Assembly (NCBI RefSeq): GCF_900111025.1
Contig: NZ_FOFN01000003.1
Location: 1-64,000 of the forward strand
DNA from: Hyunsoonleella jejuensis
Lineage (GTDB): Bacteria > Bacteroidota > Bacteroidia > Flavobacteriales > Flavobacteriaceae
Direction: 5' to 3'
Length of the DNA stretch: 64,000 nucleotides
Part shown: one piece after another, positions 9,427 to 17,671 of the stretch
How the letters are laid out: each line of letters begins with the position of its first letter
How positions within the stretch are numbered: position 1 is the first letter of the stretch
Notes under the pieces: generated by a model
Database searches by the model: none
What the model was told of the DNA's origin: nothing
The model's input: the letters and a program-made list of their open reading frames with translations, nothing else
Translations under genes and position numbers: made by a program

Positions 9427-10275
9427 ATGAAGTATTTAGAAACCAAACACGAACGTAATTCAGCAAAAATAACAGCATTACTTGCTATTATTTTATTGTT
9501 ACTATTGTTTGTTGTTGGACCGCCTTATATGGATCCTCCAGAAGAATATGGTGTTGCTGTGAACTTTGGGAATTCAGATTTTGGGAGGGGCAATGTGCAA
9601 CCTAAAAAACCGGTGAAGTCTGAGCCAAAAGTTGTGGAAGAACCGCCACAACCAGAGCCTTCTAAAGCAGAACCTACAAAAGCGGCGGAAGCTAAAGAAG
9701 AAGTTCTTACACAAGACAATGCTGAAGAAATAGCCATAAAAAAGCAAAAAGAAGCTGAAGCACGCGCAAAAGCTATTGCAGATGCCAAAGCTAAGGCAGA
9801 AGCTGATAGGATTGCCAAAGAAAAACGAGAGCAAGAAGAAAAGAAGAAAAAATTGGACGCCTTAATTGGGGGTGTGAGCAAATCTGAAGGTTCCGAAACA
9901 GGAAGTGAGGGTAATGATAACAAAGCAGGTGATAAAGGGCAATTAGATGGAAATCCTTACGCACCAAGTTATTTTGGTGGTCAAGGTACTGGAAGTGGCG
10001 GTGTTGGTTATGGATTAAATGGTCGCGGTAGAGCTTCGTTTAAAAGGATAAAACAAGATTGTAATGAGTCTGGATTGGTAATTGTAAAAATTATCGTAGA
10101 CAGAAATGGAAACGTAATAGAAGCAGAACCTGGGCAACGAGGGACAACCAACACTGCTAAGTGTTTGTTAGATCCAGCAAAGAAAATAGCATTATCTCAT
10201 AAATGGCCAGCCGATTCTAAAGCGCCGTCTCGCCAAATAGGATTTGTTAGTGTTAATTTCAAATTGAGTCAATAG
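9427..10275 (+). CDS. TonB-like energy transducer
   Basis: A 282-residue protein with a single N-terminal membrane anchor (~14-34, ALLAIILLLLLFVVGPP). The anchor runs straight into a GVAVNFGNSDFGRG segment that I recognise from Bacteroidota TonB-like proteins. Residues ~60-145 are a Pro/Lys/Glu- and Ala-rich periplasm-spanning stretch containing a likely helix of EA/K repeats. A Gly/Ser-rich linker follows, and ~200-282 looks like a compact TonB C-terminal domain (GLVIVKIIVDRNGNV). It would couple the upstream ExbB/ExbD channel to outer-membrane receptors. folC starts 3 nt after its stop. Confidence 0.85.
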   Translation: MKYLETKHERNSAKITALLAIILLLLLFVVGPPYMDPPEEYGVAVNFGNSDFGRGNVQPKKPVKSEPKVVEEPPQPEPSKAEPTKAAEAKEEVLTQDNAEEIAIKKQKEAEARAKAIADAKAKAEADRIAKEKREQEEKKKKLDALIGGVSKSEGSETGSEGNDNKAGDKGQLDGNPYAPSYFGGQGTGSGGVGYGLNGRGRASFKRIKQDCNESGLVIVKIIVDRNGNVIEAEPGQRGTTNTAKCLLDPAKKIALSHKWPADSKAPSRQIGFVSVNFKLSQ

Positions 10276-10278
10276 TTT

Positions 10279-11496
10279 ATGACGTATCAAGATACGCTAG
10301 ATTGGATGTTTGCGCAACTGCCAATGTATCAACGCCAAGGTAAAACAGCCTTCAAAAAAGATTTATCCAATACTTTAAAATTAGCAGCACATTTAAATCA
10401 TCCTGAACAAGGTTTTAAATCTGTACATGTAGCAGGAACTAATGGAAAGGGTTCAACAAGCCATATGATCGCTTCGATCTTACAAGAAGCAGGATATAAA
10501 GTTGGTTTGTATACTTCACCACATTTAAAAGATTTTAGAGAACGTATTAAGATTAATGGAAAATCTGTAAGTAAGCAGTTTGTTATTGGGTTTATAAAAA
10601 GGAATACATCTTTTTTTGAGAGTAACCAATTGTCATTTTTTGAAATGACTGTTGGAATGGCATTTGATTTTTTTTCAAAACAGAAAGTTGATATCGCTGT
10701 AGTTGAAGTAGGTATGGGTGGACGTTTGGATTCTACAAATATTTTAACTCCTGAAGTTTCGGTAATTACAAATATTGGGTTAGATCATACGCAATTTTTA
10801 GGCGATACTTTAGAGCTAATTGCTGGTGAAAAAGGCGGTATCATAAAACCAAATATACCTGTAGTGGTTGGAGAAACCCAAAAGAAAACTAAACCTGTTT
10901 TTGATGCATTAGCAGAAGCTAATACTTCAAAAATAGTATATGCTGACCAGGTAGTTCATGCGGTTTATCCATCAGATATGATGGGGTCGTATCAATCTAA
11001 AAATATAAAAACAGCATTTCAAACCATAAAGGAATTGCAGTTAAAAGGCTATAATATTTCAAATAAAAATATTGAACGTGGTTTTTTAAATGTAGTTAAG
11101 AATACAGGTTTATTGGGTAGATGGCAAGTTTTAAATGAAACACCAAAAGTTGTTTGCGATACAGGACACAATAGGGAAGGTTTAAGTTACGTGATGTCCC
11201 AACTTCAAAAGGAAAAATTTAGGAAACTTCATATTGTTTTTGGAGTGGTAAATGATAAAGATTTAAGTTCGATAGTTGCTTTGCTACCAAAAAGAGCCAC
11301 CTATTATTTTTGTAAACCAGATATTCCAAGGGGAAAGGATGCTAAAGAATTAAAAGAAGAATTAGCGGTACATCATTTATTTGGAGAAACATATAGTTCT
11401 GTAAATGAAGCTTATAAAACTGCCTTTAAAAATGCCGCAAAAGATGACTTTGTTTTTGTTGGTGGCAGCACGTTTGTAGTGGCAGAAATTATTTAA
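10279..11496 (+). CDS. folC: Bifunctional folylpolyglutamate/dihydrofolate synthase
   Basis: A 405-residue Mur-ligase-type enzyme that adds glutamate to dihydropteroate and folates. The P-loop AGTNGKGSTSHM is at 52-63, followed by the LYTSPHLKDFRERI folate-binding stretch. Later come VVEVGMGGRLDSTN and the central ITNIGLDHTQFLG, all typical FolC motifs. Length is normal. It is the last gene of the exbB-exbD-tonB-folC run (3-nt gap). There is no functional link to TonB transport that I can see, only co-orientation. tRNA-Val follows 63 nt downstream from its own promoter. Confidence 0.92.
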   Translation: MTYQDTLDWMFAQLPMYQRQGKTAFKKDLSNTLKLAAHLNHPEQGFKSVHVAGTNGKGSTSHMIASILQEAGYKVGLYTSPHLKDFRERIKINGKSVSKQFVIGFIKRNTSFFESNQLSFFEMTVGMAFDFFSKQKVDIAVVEVGMGGRLDSTNILTPEVSVITNIGLDHTQFLGDTLELIAGEKGGIIKPNIPVVVGETQKKTKPVFDALAEANTSKIVYADQVVHAVYPSDMMGSYQSKNIKTAFQTIKELQLKGYNISNKNIERGFLNVVKNTGLLGRWQVLNETPKVVCDTGHNREGLSYVMSQLQKEKFRKLHIVFGVVNDKDLSSIVALLPKRATYYFCKPDIPRGKDAKELKEELAVHHLFGETYSSVNEAYKTAFKNAAKDDFVFVGGSTFVVAEII

Positions 11497-11515
11497 ATTT
11501 TTCTCAAAAAAGTTT

Positions 11516-11544
11516 TTGCAGTATTAAAAACTAGATTATATTTG
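11516..11544 (+). promoter_or_regulatory. Promoter of tRNA-Val
   Basis: TTG at 11516-11518 (in a TTTTTG run), an 18-nt spacer and TATATTTG at 11537-11544 form an almost ideal Bacteroidota housekeeping promoter. It ends 15 nt before the tRNA, as expected for a stable-RNA gene with a short 5' leader. Confidence 0.8.
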
Positions 11545-11559
11545 CACACCTATTAATAA

Positions 11560-11634
11560 GGGCGCGTAGCTCAGTTGGTTCAGAGCACTTGGTTTACACC
11601 CAAGGGGTCAGGGGTTCGAATCCCTTCGCGCCCA
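11560..11634 (+). tRNA. tRNA-Val (anticodon TAC)
   Basis: A 75-nt cloverleaf. The acceptor stem GGGCGCG (11560-11566) pairs with CGCGCCC (11627-11633), with discriminator A at 11634. The D arm is GCTC...GAGC. The anticodon stem CTTGG/CCAAG encloses loop TTTACAC, giving anticodon TAC (valine). The T arm carries GGTTCGAATCC. The CCA end is not encoded. It is followed by a terminator and, 155 nt further on, by a partial copy of its own 3' end. Confidence 0.95.
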
Positions 11635-11644
11635 CATCAAGCAT

Positions 11645-11680
11645 AATTCCGATTTGATTTTTCAAATCGGAATTTTTGTT
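11645..11680 (+). terminator. Terminator after tRNA-Val
   Basis: A perfect 13-bp stem (AATTCCGATTTGA 11645-11657 with its complement 11662-11674), a TTTT loop and a T-rich tail, 11 nt after the tRNA. Confidence 0.85.
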
Positions 11681-11791
11681 TTGTATAATTACTGAGCTTA
11701 CTCAAGATGTTTATGAAAAACAAAAATTTTGAAAGGTGCGAAAGCACTTTGAAATTGTATTTGCAGAAGTGGTTTTGTATTTGGGATATGT

Positions 11792-11809
11792 AATCCCTTC
11801 GCGCCCACA
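11792..11809 (+). repeat. 18-bp copy of the tRNA-Val 3' end (att-like or tRNA remnant)
   Basis: AATCCCTTCGCGCCCACA at 11792-11809 is identical to 11619-11636, which covers the T-arm 3' strand and acceptor 3' strand of tRNA-Val plus two bases. Upstream, GGGAT...ATCCC at about 11783-11797 still forms a T-arm-like hairpin, but no acceptor 5' strand, D arm or anticodon arm is recognisable. It is either the decayed remainder of a second tandem tRNA-Val or the direct repeat left by an integrative element. Confidence 0.75.
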
Positions 11810-11838
11810 AAAGCTTCCATTTCTGGAAGCTTTTTTTC
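11809..11838 (+). terminator. Terminator after the tRNA fragment
   Basis: An 11-bp perfect stem (AAAAGCTTCCA 11809-11819 with TGGAAGCTTTT 11824-11834), a TTTC loop and a T tract. It follows the tRNA fragment in the way the first terminator follows the intact tRNA. Confidence 0.8.
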
Positions 11839-11892
11839 TTTATGCTTTTTTACCACTTCAATTTTCGCTATTTTTAAAAAAATCTCTCGTCT

Positions 11893-12663
11893 ATGAATAG
11901 CAGTACTATTAAAGAAGCCTACAAAGAAATATTCAAATCTTATAACAACCCTTCCATAGAACAGCATATTCAAAAAATTATAGAGTTAGATAATTATCTT
12001 CCTTTTACATCAACCTTTTTTTGTATCACTAACACCCAAAATTTAAATTTTGAATACGTAAGTAAAAACATGAAGGCCTGTTTAGGATTAGATGAAAGTG
12101 ATTTAAAAAAAGGGGGTATGCGTTATTTTTGGAGCAGGATGCACCCTGATGATGTTGATACTTGGTTAAAAGCACTTAATGGATTAATGGAGTTCACCTT
12201 GAGTGAAATTGAGGTTGAGAAGCGATGTAAAATGACATATACTTGGAATTACAGGCTTAAAAATGGAAATAATGAGTATATGAATATTTTACAAAATACA
12301 TCGCCCCTAGAGTTTGATAATGACAATAAACCTATAATCGGGCTTGCTCATTATACGGTATTGCACCCAGATGTTAAGTTACAAATTTGTGCATCGGCTA
12401 AATTGCTTAATGATAATAACGAATATGAAACCGTTTATTTCAATAATTTCTCACAACAATTACTATCAAATGGCATTAGTAATAGAGAAAGAGATGTTAT
12501 CAGGTTACTCGTATTAAATTATTCAAGCAAAGCCATTGCTGAAAAGCTAAATATTAGTTCTAATACCGTTGACACGCATAGAAGAAACATTCTTAAAAAG
12601 TTAAATTTAACTTCCACAGGAGAACTTATAGGAATGCTAAAAAACAATAAGAACTGGTTGTAA
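11893..12663 (+). CDS. PAS-like sensor with C-terminal LuxR HTH
   Basis: A 256-residue cytoplasmic transcription regulator. Residues ~40-160 resemble a PAS fold (YVSKNMKACLGLDESDL, FWSRMHPDDVDTW, then a strand/loop pattern ending in IIGLAHYTVLHPDV), suggesting a bound small molecule or an internal signal. Residues ~193-245 are a LuxR/FixJ helix-turn-helix (ISNRERDVIRLL, SSKAIAEKLNISSNTVDTHR). There is no receiver domain and no kinase neighbour, so it is probably a one-component regulator. The signal and targets are unknown. It is monocistronic. A 19-bp palindrome 48 nt after its stop is a candidate operator. Confidence 0.85.
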   Translation: MNSSTIKEAYKEIFKSYNNPSIEQHIQKIIELDNYLPFTSTFFCITNTQNLNFEYVSKNMKACLGLDESDLKKGGMRYFWSRMHPDDVDTWLKALNGLMEFTLSEIEVEKRCKMTYTWNYRLKNGNNEYMNILQNTSPLEFDNDNKPIIGLAHYTVLHPDVKLQICASAKLLNDNNEYETVYFNNFSQQLLSNGISNRERDVIRLLVLNYSSKAIAEKLNISSNTVDTHRRNILKKLNLTSTGELIGMLKNNKNWL

Positions 12664-12710
12664 TTTGACTTTTGTCGGTATAACTGATATTTTGAACGAA
12701 AAGCATTTAA

Positions 12711-12729
12711 AATACTCAATTTGAGTATT
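12711..12729. promoter_or_regulatory. Operator-like palindrome
   Basis: AATACTCAA, one T, TTGAGTATT: perfect 9-bp arms around a single central base. It has no T tract and is therefore a poor terminator, but it has the size and symmetry of a dimeric HTH protein site. It lies 48 nt past the stop of the LuxR-type gene. Confidence 0.4.
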
Positions 12730-12795
12730 GTATCAATTGAGATGTTTTATGATATTTACATCGCTATTAATTAGTTCTTAGGGAGAATTAAAGAG

Positions 12796-12838
12796 TGCCC
12801 ATTTAAAGATATACTTTTTCATGGGCATTTTGTTTTTT
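12796..12838 (+). terminator. Possible terminator of the LuxR-type gene
   Basis: Stem TGCCCAT (12796-12802) with ATGGGCA (12821-12827), an 18-nt loop, then TTTTGTTTTTT. The long loop makes it only moderately convincing. Confidence 0.5.
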
Positions 12839-13034
12839 AAGTATCTTTGTTTAAATGTCAGTTTTAGGTATTGTATAATTATATACAGGATTATTGTTAG
12901 AAGTACTTTTTTAAGTAGGTAACTTCTAAAATAGTAATATTCCCAAATCAGTAAATATAACCAACTTATGTAGCTCTATTGCTTGTGTTTATGGCTGCTA
13001 ACAATTGTTATTATTAACCAAAACCCAACCGTTT

Positions 13035-14384
13035 ATGAAAAAAGTAGTACTTATTTTAATTTTGTTAATCGTCTCAATACAAAACTATGCACAAAGTTAT
13101 ATAGGGCATTTAGTAGATAATTATTCAGGTGTTCATGGATTGGTTCTCAATCCAGCCAATGTAGTTGACTCTCCGTTCAAGGCCGATATAAATATTATTT
13201 CTGCAAGTGCCTTTGGGGGTAGCGACTATTTTGGTATCAATGTTCAAGACGTTATAAATTCAGATGGCGGTTTTGATTTTGATGATGATATTGAAAAATT
13301 CCCCAAAGATGACAATAACTTCTTTTTTAATGCGGATATCTTGGGGCCATCGTTCATGTTCAATTTAAATAGAAAATCTAGTATTGGAATTACAACCAGA
13401 GTTCGTGCTTTTTTAAATATTAATAATATTAGCGGTGAACTATATGAGAGTTTAGCTGACGGTTTTGATCAAACCAACGATTTTGATATTAATATGAATA
13501 ATTTTAACGGCACGATACATGCATGGGGAGAAATTGGGCTAACCTACGGTAGAATTTTAATGAAAAATGAGAAACATCTTTTAAAAGGAGGTGTCACATT
13601 AAAATATTTACAGGGGGCTGGCGCAGGGTTTTTTAATGCTCCGTTAATTTCTGGACAATATGATGCAACAGCTAATTCATTAACAACTGCCGGTAATTTG
13701 AGTTACGGACTAAGTCAAGAAGATTTTGATATTGACGATATAGAATATAAAGACATTACCTCTGGTTTTGGAGCCGATATTGGTTTTACATATCAATGGA
13801 ATAGCAAAGATAATAGTATTGAAAACGATTCGATAAGAGTTAATTATACGCAATACAAGGTTAAAATTGGAGCCTCTATTACTGATATTGGATCTATAAA
13901 TTATAAACAAAGCGAAATAACTCAATACAACTTAAATAATACGGTGGATGCTTCTATTTTTGATCAGGATGATACCGAACAAACATTAGAGGATAATTAC
14001 AGCGGGGTAACAACAGTTACTAGTACAAAACTAAAATTACCGACAGCTTTTCATCTTTTGTTGGATTATAGAATAAAAAATAAGTTATACACCAGTTTTT
14101 CAGGGTCTTTTTCGTTGGTAAAAAATAATACAGAAACTGCTAATACTATTATAAATGCTTTTACAATAGCACCACGTTTAGAAACTAAATGGTTTAGTAT
14201 CTATAGCCCTGTAAGCTTTAGGCAATATGGGGATTTAGCTTGGGGCGCAGGGCTACGTTTTGGTCCATTAATGGTAGGTTCTGGGTCCGTTCTTACCAAT
14301 TTATTCTCAGACACTTCAAAAACTACAGATGTATATGTAGGGCTTAAGGTGCCTATTTATAGAAAATTAAATAAAACTTTTTAA
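13035..14384 (+). CDS. DUF5723-type outer-membrane beta-barrel protein
   Basis: A 449-residue exported protein of unknown function. MKKVVLILILLIVSIQNYAQ is a clear signal peptide. It is followed by the HLVDNYSGVHGLVLNPANV segment typical of the Bacteroidota DUF5723 family. The rest alternates short amphipathic strands with Asp/Asn-rich loops and ends in VYVGLKVPIYRKLNKTF, as expected of a beta barrel. I chose the ATG at 13035; an upstream in-frame TTG at 13005 would add ten residues before the signal peptide. In some relatives this domain is fused to an OmpA-like domain, which is absent here. It overlaps the convergent murF by 4 nt. Confidence 0.8.
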   Translation: MKKVVLILILLIVSIQNYAQSYIGHLVDNYSGVHGLVLNPANVVDSPFKADINIISASAFGGSDYFGINVQDVINSDGGFDFDDDIEKFPKDDNNFFFNADILGPSFMFNLNRKSSIGITTRVRAFLNINNISGELYESLADGFDQTNDFDINMNNFNGTIHAWGEIGLTYGRILMKNEKHLLKGGVTLKYLQGAGAGFFNAPLISGQYDATANSLTTAGNLSYGLSQEDFDIDDIEYKDITSGFGADIGFTYQWNSKDNSIENDSIRVNYTQYKVKIGASITDIGSINYKQSEITQYNLNNTVDASIFDQDDTEQTLEDNYSGVTTVTSTKLKLPTAFHLLLDYRIKNKLYTSFSGSFSLVKNNTETANTIINAFTIAPRLETKWFSIYSPVSFRQYGDLAWGAGLRFGPLMVGSGSVLTNLFSDTSKTTDVYVGLKVPIYRKLNKTF

Positions 14385-15658
14385 ATCAATTCCAAAACCC
14401 GCTCAAGTGCCATACCTCTAGAGCCTTTTATTAAAAACGAAGAATTTTCAATCTCTTTAATAATAAAGTCCTTTTCAAAGTTTGAATAGGACTTATATTT
14501 TTTAGCTTTTTCAGAATGAATTTTAGATTTATAAAAATTCTCACCAACAAAAATAACCTTATTAATATTTAAGGAGATAGCTAAGTCGGCAATGTTTTGA
14601 TGTTCTTGTTTTGCGTCTTTACCTAATTCAAACATGTCACCTAAAATCGCAATCTTATAGCCCTCTTGTTTTTCAAAATTTAAAAGGGCCGCACGCATAC
14701 TTGTAGGGTTTGCATTATAGGCATCTAATATTATTTTATTGGAGTCTTTTTGTATGATTTGAGAGCGATTATTAGCTGGCACATAATTTTTAATAGCAGA
14801 TTTTATATCATTATCATTTACTTTGAAATAATTGCCAATTGCTATTGCTACTGCTATATTATTAAAGTTGTAGTCTCCAATTAACTGACTTTCAATTATT
14901 AAATTATTGTATTTAGATTTCACGAACGGTAAAGCATCTATAAAGTCTATGGCAACCTCAGGAATATTTTCACTGTAACCGAAAGTAAACGTATTACCGT
15001 TTTTAGCCTTTTCAACCTGTATAGGGTCGTTTATATTCAAGAAAATAGTTTTGTCGTGATTTATAAGATGCGTAAACATTTCGCTTTTCCCTTTGATAAC
15101 ACCTTCTACACCACCAAAACCCTCTAAATGTGCTTTACCAAAATTGGTAATTAAACCATAATCAGGAAGCGCAATATCGCATAAAAATTCAATTTCTTTT
15201 TGATGATTGGCACCCATTTCTACAATACCAATTTCAGTTTTCTTGGTCATTGAAAGTAAGGTTAACGGTACACCAATATGATTGTTTAAATTCCCAATTG
15301 TGGCTGTAGTTTTAAATTTTTTTGATAATACAGCATTAATGAGTTCTTTTGTGGTAGTTTTTCCATTGCTGCCAGTTAATGCAATTATTGGAGTTTTTAG
15401 ATAGTTTCTATGGTAAGTAGCGAGACTTTGTAATGTTTCAAGAACATTATTAACCAAAATAGTATTCTCTGTTTTAAATTCTTCTTCATCAATCAAAGCA
15501 TATTTCGCTCCCTTTTCAATAGCTTGTTGCGCATAAGAGTTGCCATTAAAATTATCGCCTTTAAGAGCAAAAAAGAGGTCTCCCTTTTCAATTTTTCTTG
15601 TATCAGTACTAACTGAATTACAATTTAAAAACAGGTGGTGTAATGTTTCAATATTCAT
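14381..15658 (-). CDS. murF: UDP-MurNAc-tripeptide--D-alanyl-D-alanine ligase
   Basis: A 425-residue cytoplasmic Mur ligase that adds D-Ala-D-Ala to the UDP-MurNAc tripeptide, the last soluble step of peptidoglycan precursor synthesis. The N-terminal substrate domain has CNSVSTDTRKIEKGDLFFALKG-type sequence. The P-loop LTGSNGKTTTKE is at 94-105, followed by TIGNLNNHIGVPLTLL and VEMGANHQKEI. The C-terminal domain includes LDAYNANPTSM and AILGDMFELG. It is downstream of gldJ on the same strand but separated from it by a strong hairpin. The murF-gldJ-porU-porV order is, to my knowledge, common in Flavobacteriia. Confidence 0.95.
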   Translation of the reverse strand: MNIETLHHLFLNCNSVSTDTRKIEKGDLFFALKGDNFNGNSYAQQAIEKGAKYALIDEEEFKTENTILVNNVLETLQSLATYHRNYLKTPIIALTGSNGKTTTKELINAVLSKKFKTTATIGNLNNHIGVPLTLLSMTKKTEIGIVEMGANHQKEIEFLCDIALPDYGLITNFGKAHLEGFGGVEGVIKGKSEMFTHLINHDKTIFLNINDPIQVEKAKNGNTFTFGYSENIPEVAIDFIDALPFVKSKYNNLIIESQLIGDYNFNNIAVAIAIGNYFKVNDNDIKSAIKNYVPANNRSQIIQKDSNKIILDAYNANPTSMRAALLNFEKQEGYKIAILGDMFELGKDAKQEHQNIADLAISLNINKVIFVGENFYKSKIHSEKAKKYKSYSNFEKDFIIKEIENSSFLIKGSRGMALERVLELI

Positions 15659-15670
15659 AAAATAAATGTA

Positions 15671-15708
15671 AAAAAAAGTCCTGATTTAACATCAGGACTT
15701 TTTTAATT
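15671..15708 (-). terminator. Terminator between gldJ and murF
   Basis: A 14-bp perfect stem (15673-15686 with 15692-15705; core AGTCCTGAT/ATCAGGACT) and a 5-nt loop. Read on the minus strand it ends in a T run (the A run at 15671-15678 on the plus strand), so it should end gldJ transcription. Confidence 0.8.
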
Positions 15709-15731
15709 TATATTAAAAAGATACTAGCGTA

Positions 15732-17405
15732 TTAACTCTTTTTCTTTTGTTTCATTTTAGATTTAGAACCTACACGAGACATAGCACATCTAAAGCCAAT
15801 ATAATCTGTAGCCATATCCTGTGGGAAGTAACGTCTTTGAGCAGGGTCTAACCAATATTCTCTATCTTTCCAAGAACCACCTTTATAAACTCTTACTTCA
15901 TCATTAATCAATGACGTTCTAGTGTTAGATTTATCGTATTCTCTGATAATGTTTCCTGCAGAATCTCTCATGATGGTATGCTTAGGAGAGTTGTACATTT
16001 TTCTCGTTTCAGAATCATCAGCAGCCTCATCTTCATCTCCTTCCCCAAAACTTTCGAAATAGCGAGAAGAGCGACGATCACCGTCTCTAAAGTTAATATT
16101 ATCAGCTCTATCAAAGTTTGGTCTTAAATATGTTTCGTTTTCATCAACAGGAACCTTAGCAATTTCACCTGGTAAGTTTCTGGCAACAATTTTTCCATTT
16201 GATAACGTATCGTAAACAATCTCGTCTGAAGTAATTACCTTAACAGTACCTTCTTCAGTAATTGCGTTTTTAGTATATACATTCCCTCTATAGTAATTGA
16301 AGTCGTTAAATTCATCATCAACAATAGGTCTGTAAACATCAGCCACCCATTCAGCAACGTTACCTGCCATATCGTATAAGCCATAATCGTTTGGTTCATA
16401 TGATTTTACAGCATTTGTAATGTCGGCCCCATCATCACTCCATCCAGCAATTCCACCGTAATCACCTTTACCTTGTTTAAAGTTAGCTAACTGGTCGCCA
16501 CGGTACTTGCGCTTTCCAGAACGGGTATATTGTCCATCCCAAGGGTATTTTTTACGTCCGCGGTATAAATTGTAGCTTCTTAATTCACTTAAACCTAAAG
16601 CAGCATATTCCCATTCCGTTTCGGTTGGAAGTCTATATTTTGGACCAATTACACCAGTTTCCATTGAAGCATAAACACCAGTTTCATTGCCATCGGCGTC
16701 TACTTTAACATTTCTGTTTCTTCTGCCATCGGTATCTCCATTGTCATATGCACTTGGATCTACTTTATATCTATCCGTACTAAAATAATTATCAGGATCT
16801 TGTTCACTTAAGGCAATATCGCGATAACCTTCTTTTTGCAAATTTAATTCGTTTACACGGTCTGTACGCCAGTTGGAGTACTCAACGGCTTGAATCCAAC
16901 TTACACCAACCACTGGATATTCTGCATAAGCAGGATGTCTCAAATAGTTGTCTGTCATTACCTCGTTGTATCCTAAACGGTTTCTCCAAACAAGAGTATC
17001 AGGTAAAATACCGTTGTAAATATTTCTGTAAAGTTCATCGTCTGGTGGGTAAAGCTTCTTCATGTAGTCGAGATATTCTACATACATTAAGTTTGTAACT
17101 TCAGTTTCATCCATGTAGAATGATTGAACGTGTTGTTGTGTAGGTGTATTATTCCAGTCGTGCATTACATCATCTTGCACACGACCTTTAGTAAATGTAC
17201 CACCTTCAATAAAAACTAAACCAGGGGCAGTTTCTTGCTCTTTGAAGTTTGTATTGTATTGAAAACCGCCATCTCTTCCATTTATCTGCCATCCTGTTGC
17301 TCTAGAACTATTTTTTGAACTAGATGATTTTTTACAGCTAAAGGCCATAACCGAAAGGGCTGCGATTAAGAATACTTTTAATATCGCTACATTTTTCATA
17401 TTCAT
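15732..17405 (-). CDS. gldJ: Gliding motility lipoprotein GldJ
   Basis: A 557-residue lipoprotein needed for gliding and for stability of the type IX secretion motor in Flavobacterium. The start at 17405 (or 17399) gives MKNVAILKVFLIAALSVMAFSC, a lipoprotein signal with the lipidated Cys at residue 24. An in-frame ATG at 17483 would bury this signal and is unlikely. Next come the GldJ hallmark GWQINGRDGGFQYNTNFKEQ and a formylglycine-generating-enzyme/SUMF1-like fold (GLVFIEGGTFTKGRVQDD, YMDETEVTNLMYVEYLDYM, YRLPTETEWEYAA, DMAGNVAEWVADVY, GFRCAMSR). The SUMF1 fold here is considered structural. It is divergent from porU and terminated by a hairpin before murF. Confidence 0.95.
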   Translation of the reverse strand: MNMKNVAILKVFLIAALSVMAFSCKKSSSSKNSSRATGWQINGRDGGFQYNTNFKEQETAPGLVFIEGGTFTKGRVQDDVMHDWNNTPTQQHVQSFYMDETEVTNLMYVEYLDYMKKLYPPDDELYRNIYNGILPDTLVWRNRLGYNEVMTDNYLRHPAYAEYPVVGVSWIQAVEYSNWRTDRVNELNLQKEGYRDIALSEQDPDNYFSTDRYKVDPSAYDNGDTDGRRNRNVKVDADGNETGVYASMETGVIGPKYRLPTETEWEYAALGLSELRSYNLYRGRKKYPWDGQYTRSGKRKYRGDQLANFKQGKGDYGGIAGWSDDGADITNAVKSYEPNDYGLYDMAGNVAEWVADVYRPIVDDEFNDFNYYRGNVYTKNAITEEGTVKVITSDEIVYDTLSNGKIVARNLPGEIAKVPVDENETYLRPNFDRADNINFRDGDRRSSRYFESFGEGDEDEAADDSETRKMYNSPKHTIMRDSAGNIIREYDKSNTRTSLINDEVRVYKGGSWKDREYWLDPAQRRYFPQDMATDYIGFRCAMSRVGSKSKMKQKKKS

Positions 17406-17598
17406 ACGTTTAAGTAAGCTAAATTTTTGTTTTGGTGCTGCAATATAAGAATTAAACCTTATAGAACAAGCTATTTTTTGCATTTTGACGAAAAAAATAT
17501 GTATTTCATCCTATTTTCAATGTATTTCGTCGATGATTTTGGCGCTTTTCGCTAAACTATCGCATAGAAATAACGCTACTTTTCATAAATTATTATTG

Positions 17599-17606
17599 TA
17601 TTTTTG
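17599..17606 (+). promoter_or_regulatory. -7 box before porU
   Basis: TATTTTTG fits TAnnTTTG, 65 nt before the porU ATG, in the 266-bp spacer between the divergent gldJ and porU genes. No clear -33 element is visible. Confidence 0.5.
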
Positions 17607-17671
17607 GAGCAAAGAAAAAAATTGTTGTTTTATTTGATAATATCTACTATTTGTCGACGTTATTTTAGCTC

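Larger units (their letters stand above)
12664..13034. other. 371-bp intergenic region between the LuxR-type and DUF5723 genes
   Basis: No gene is visible. It holds a 19-bp palindrome at 12711-12729, a terminator-like hairpin at 12796-12838 and a TATCTTTG -7-like box at 12842-12849 (about 186 nt before the next ATG). There is also an 8-bp inverted repeat TTAGAAGT/ACTTCTAA at 12897-12929 and a 12-bp palindrome TAACAATTGTTA at 12999-13010, 24 nt before the DUF5723 start. The density of symmetric sites suggests regulation, but none is proven. Confidence 0.6.

Noticed and set aside
9525-9923. 132- and 86-residue minus-strand frames across the tonB-like gene
   Set aside because: They arise from the complement of Lys/Glu/Ala-rich repeats and show low-complexity Ser/Phe peptides with no motif.
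11698-11973. 91-residue minus-strand frame over the tRNA fragment and the start of the LuxR-type gene
   Set aside because: It crosses a terminator and the tRNA fragment, and its translation shows no family features.
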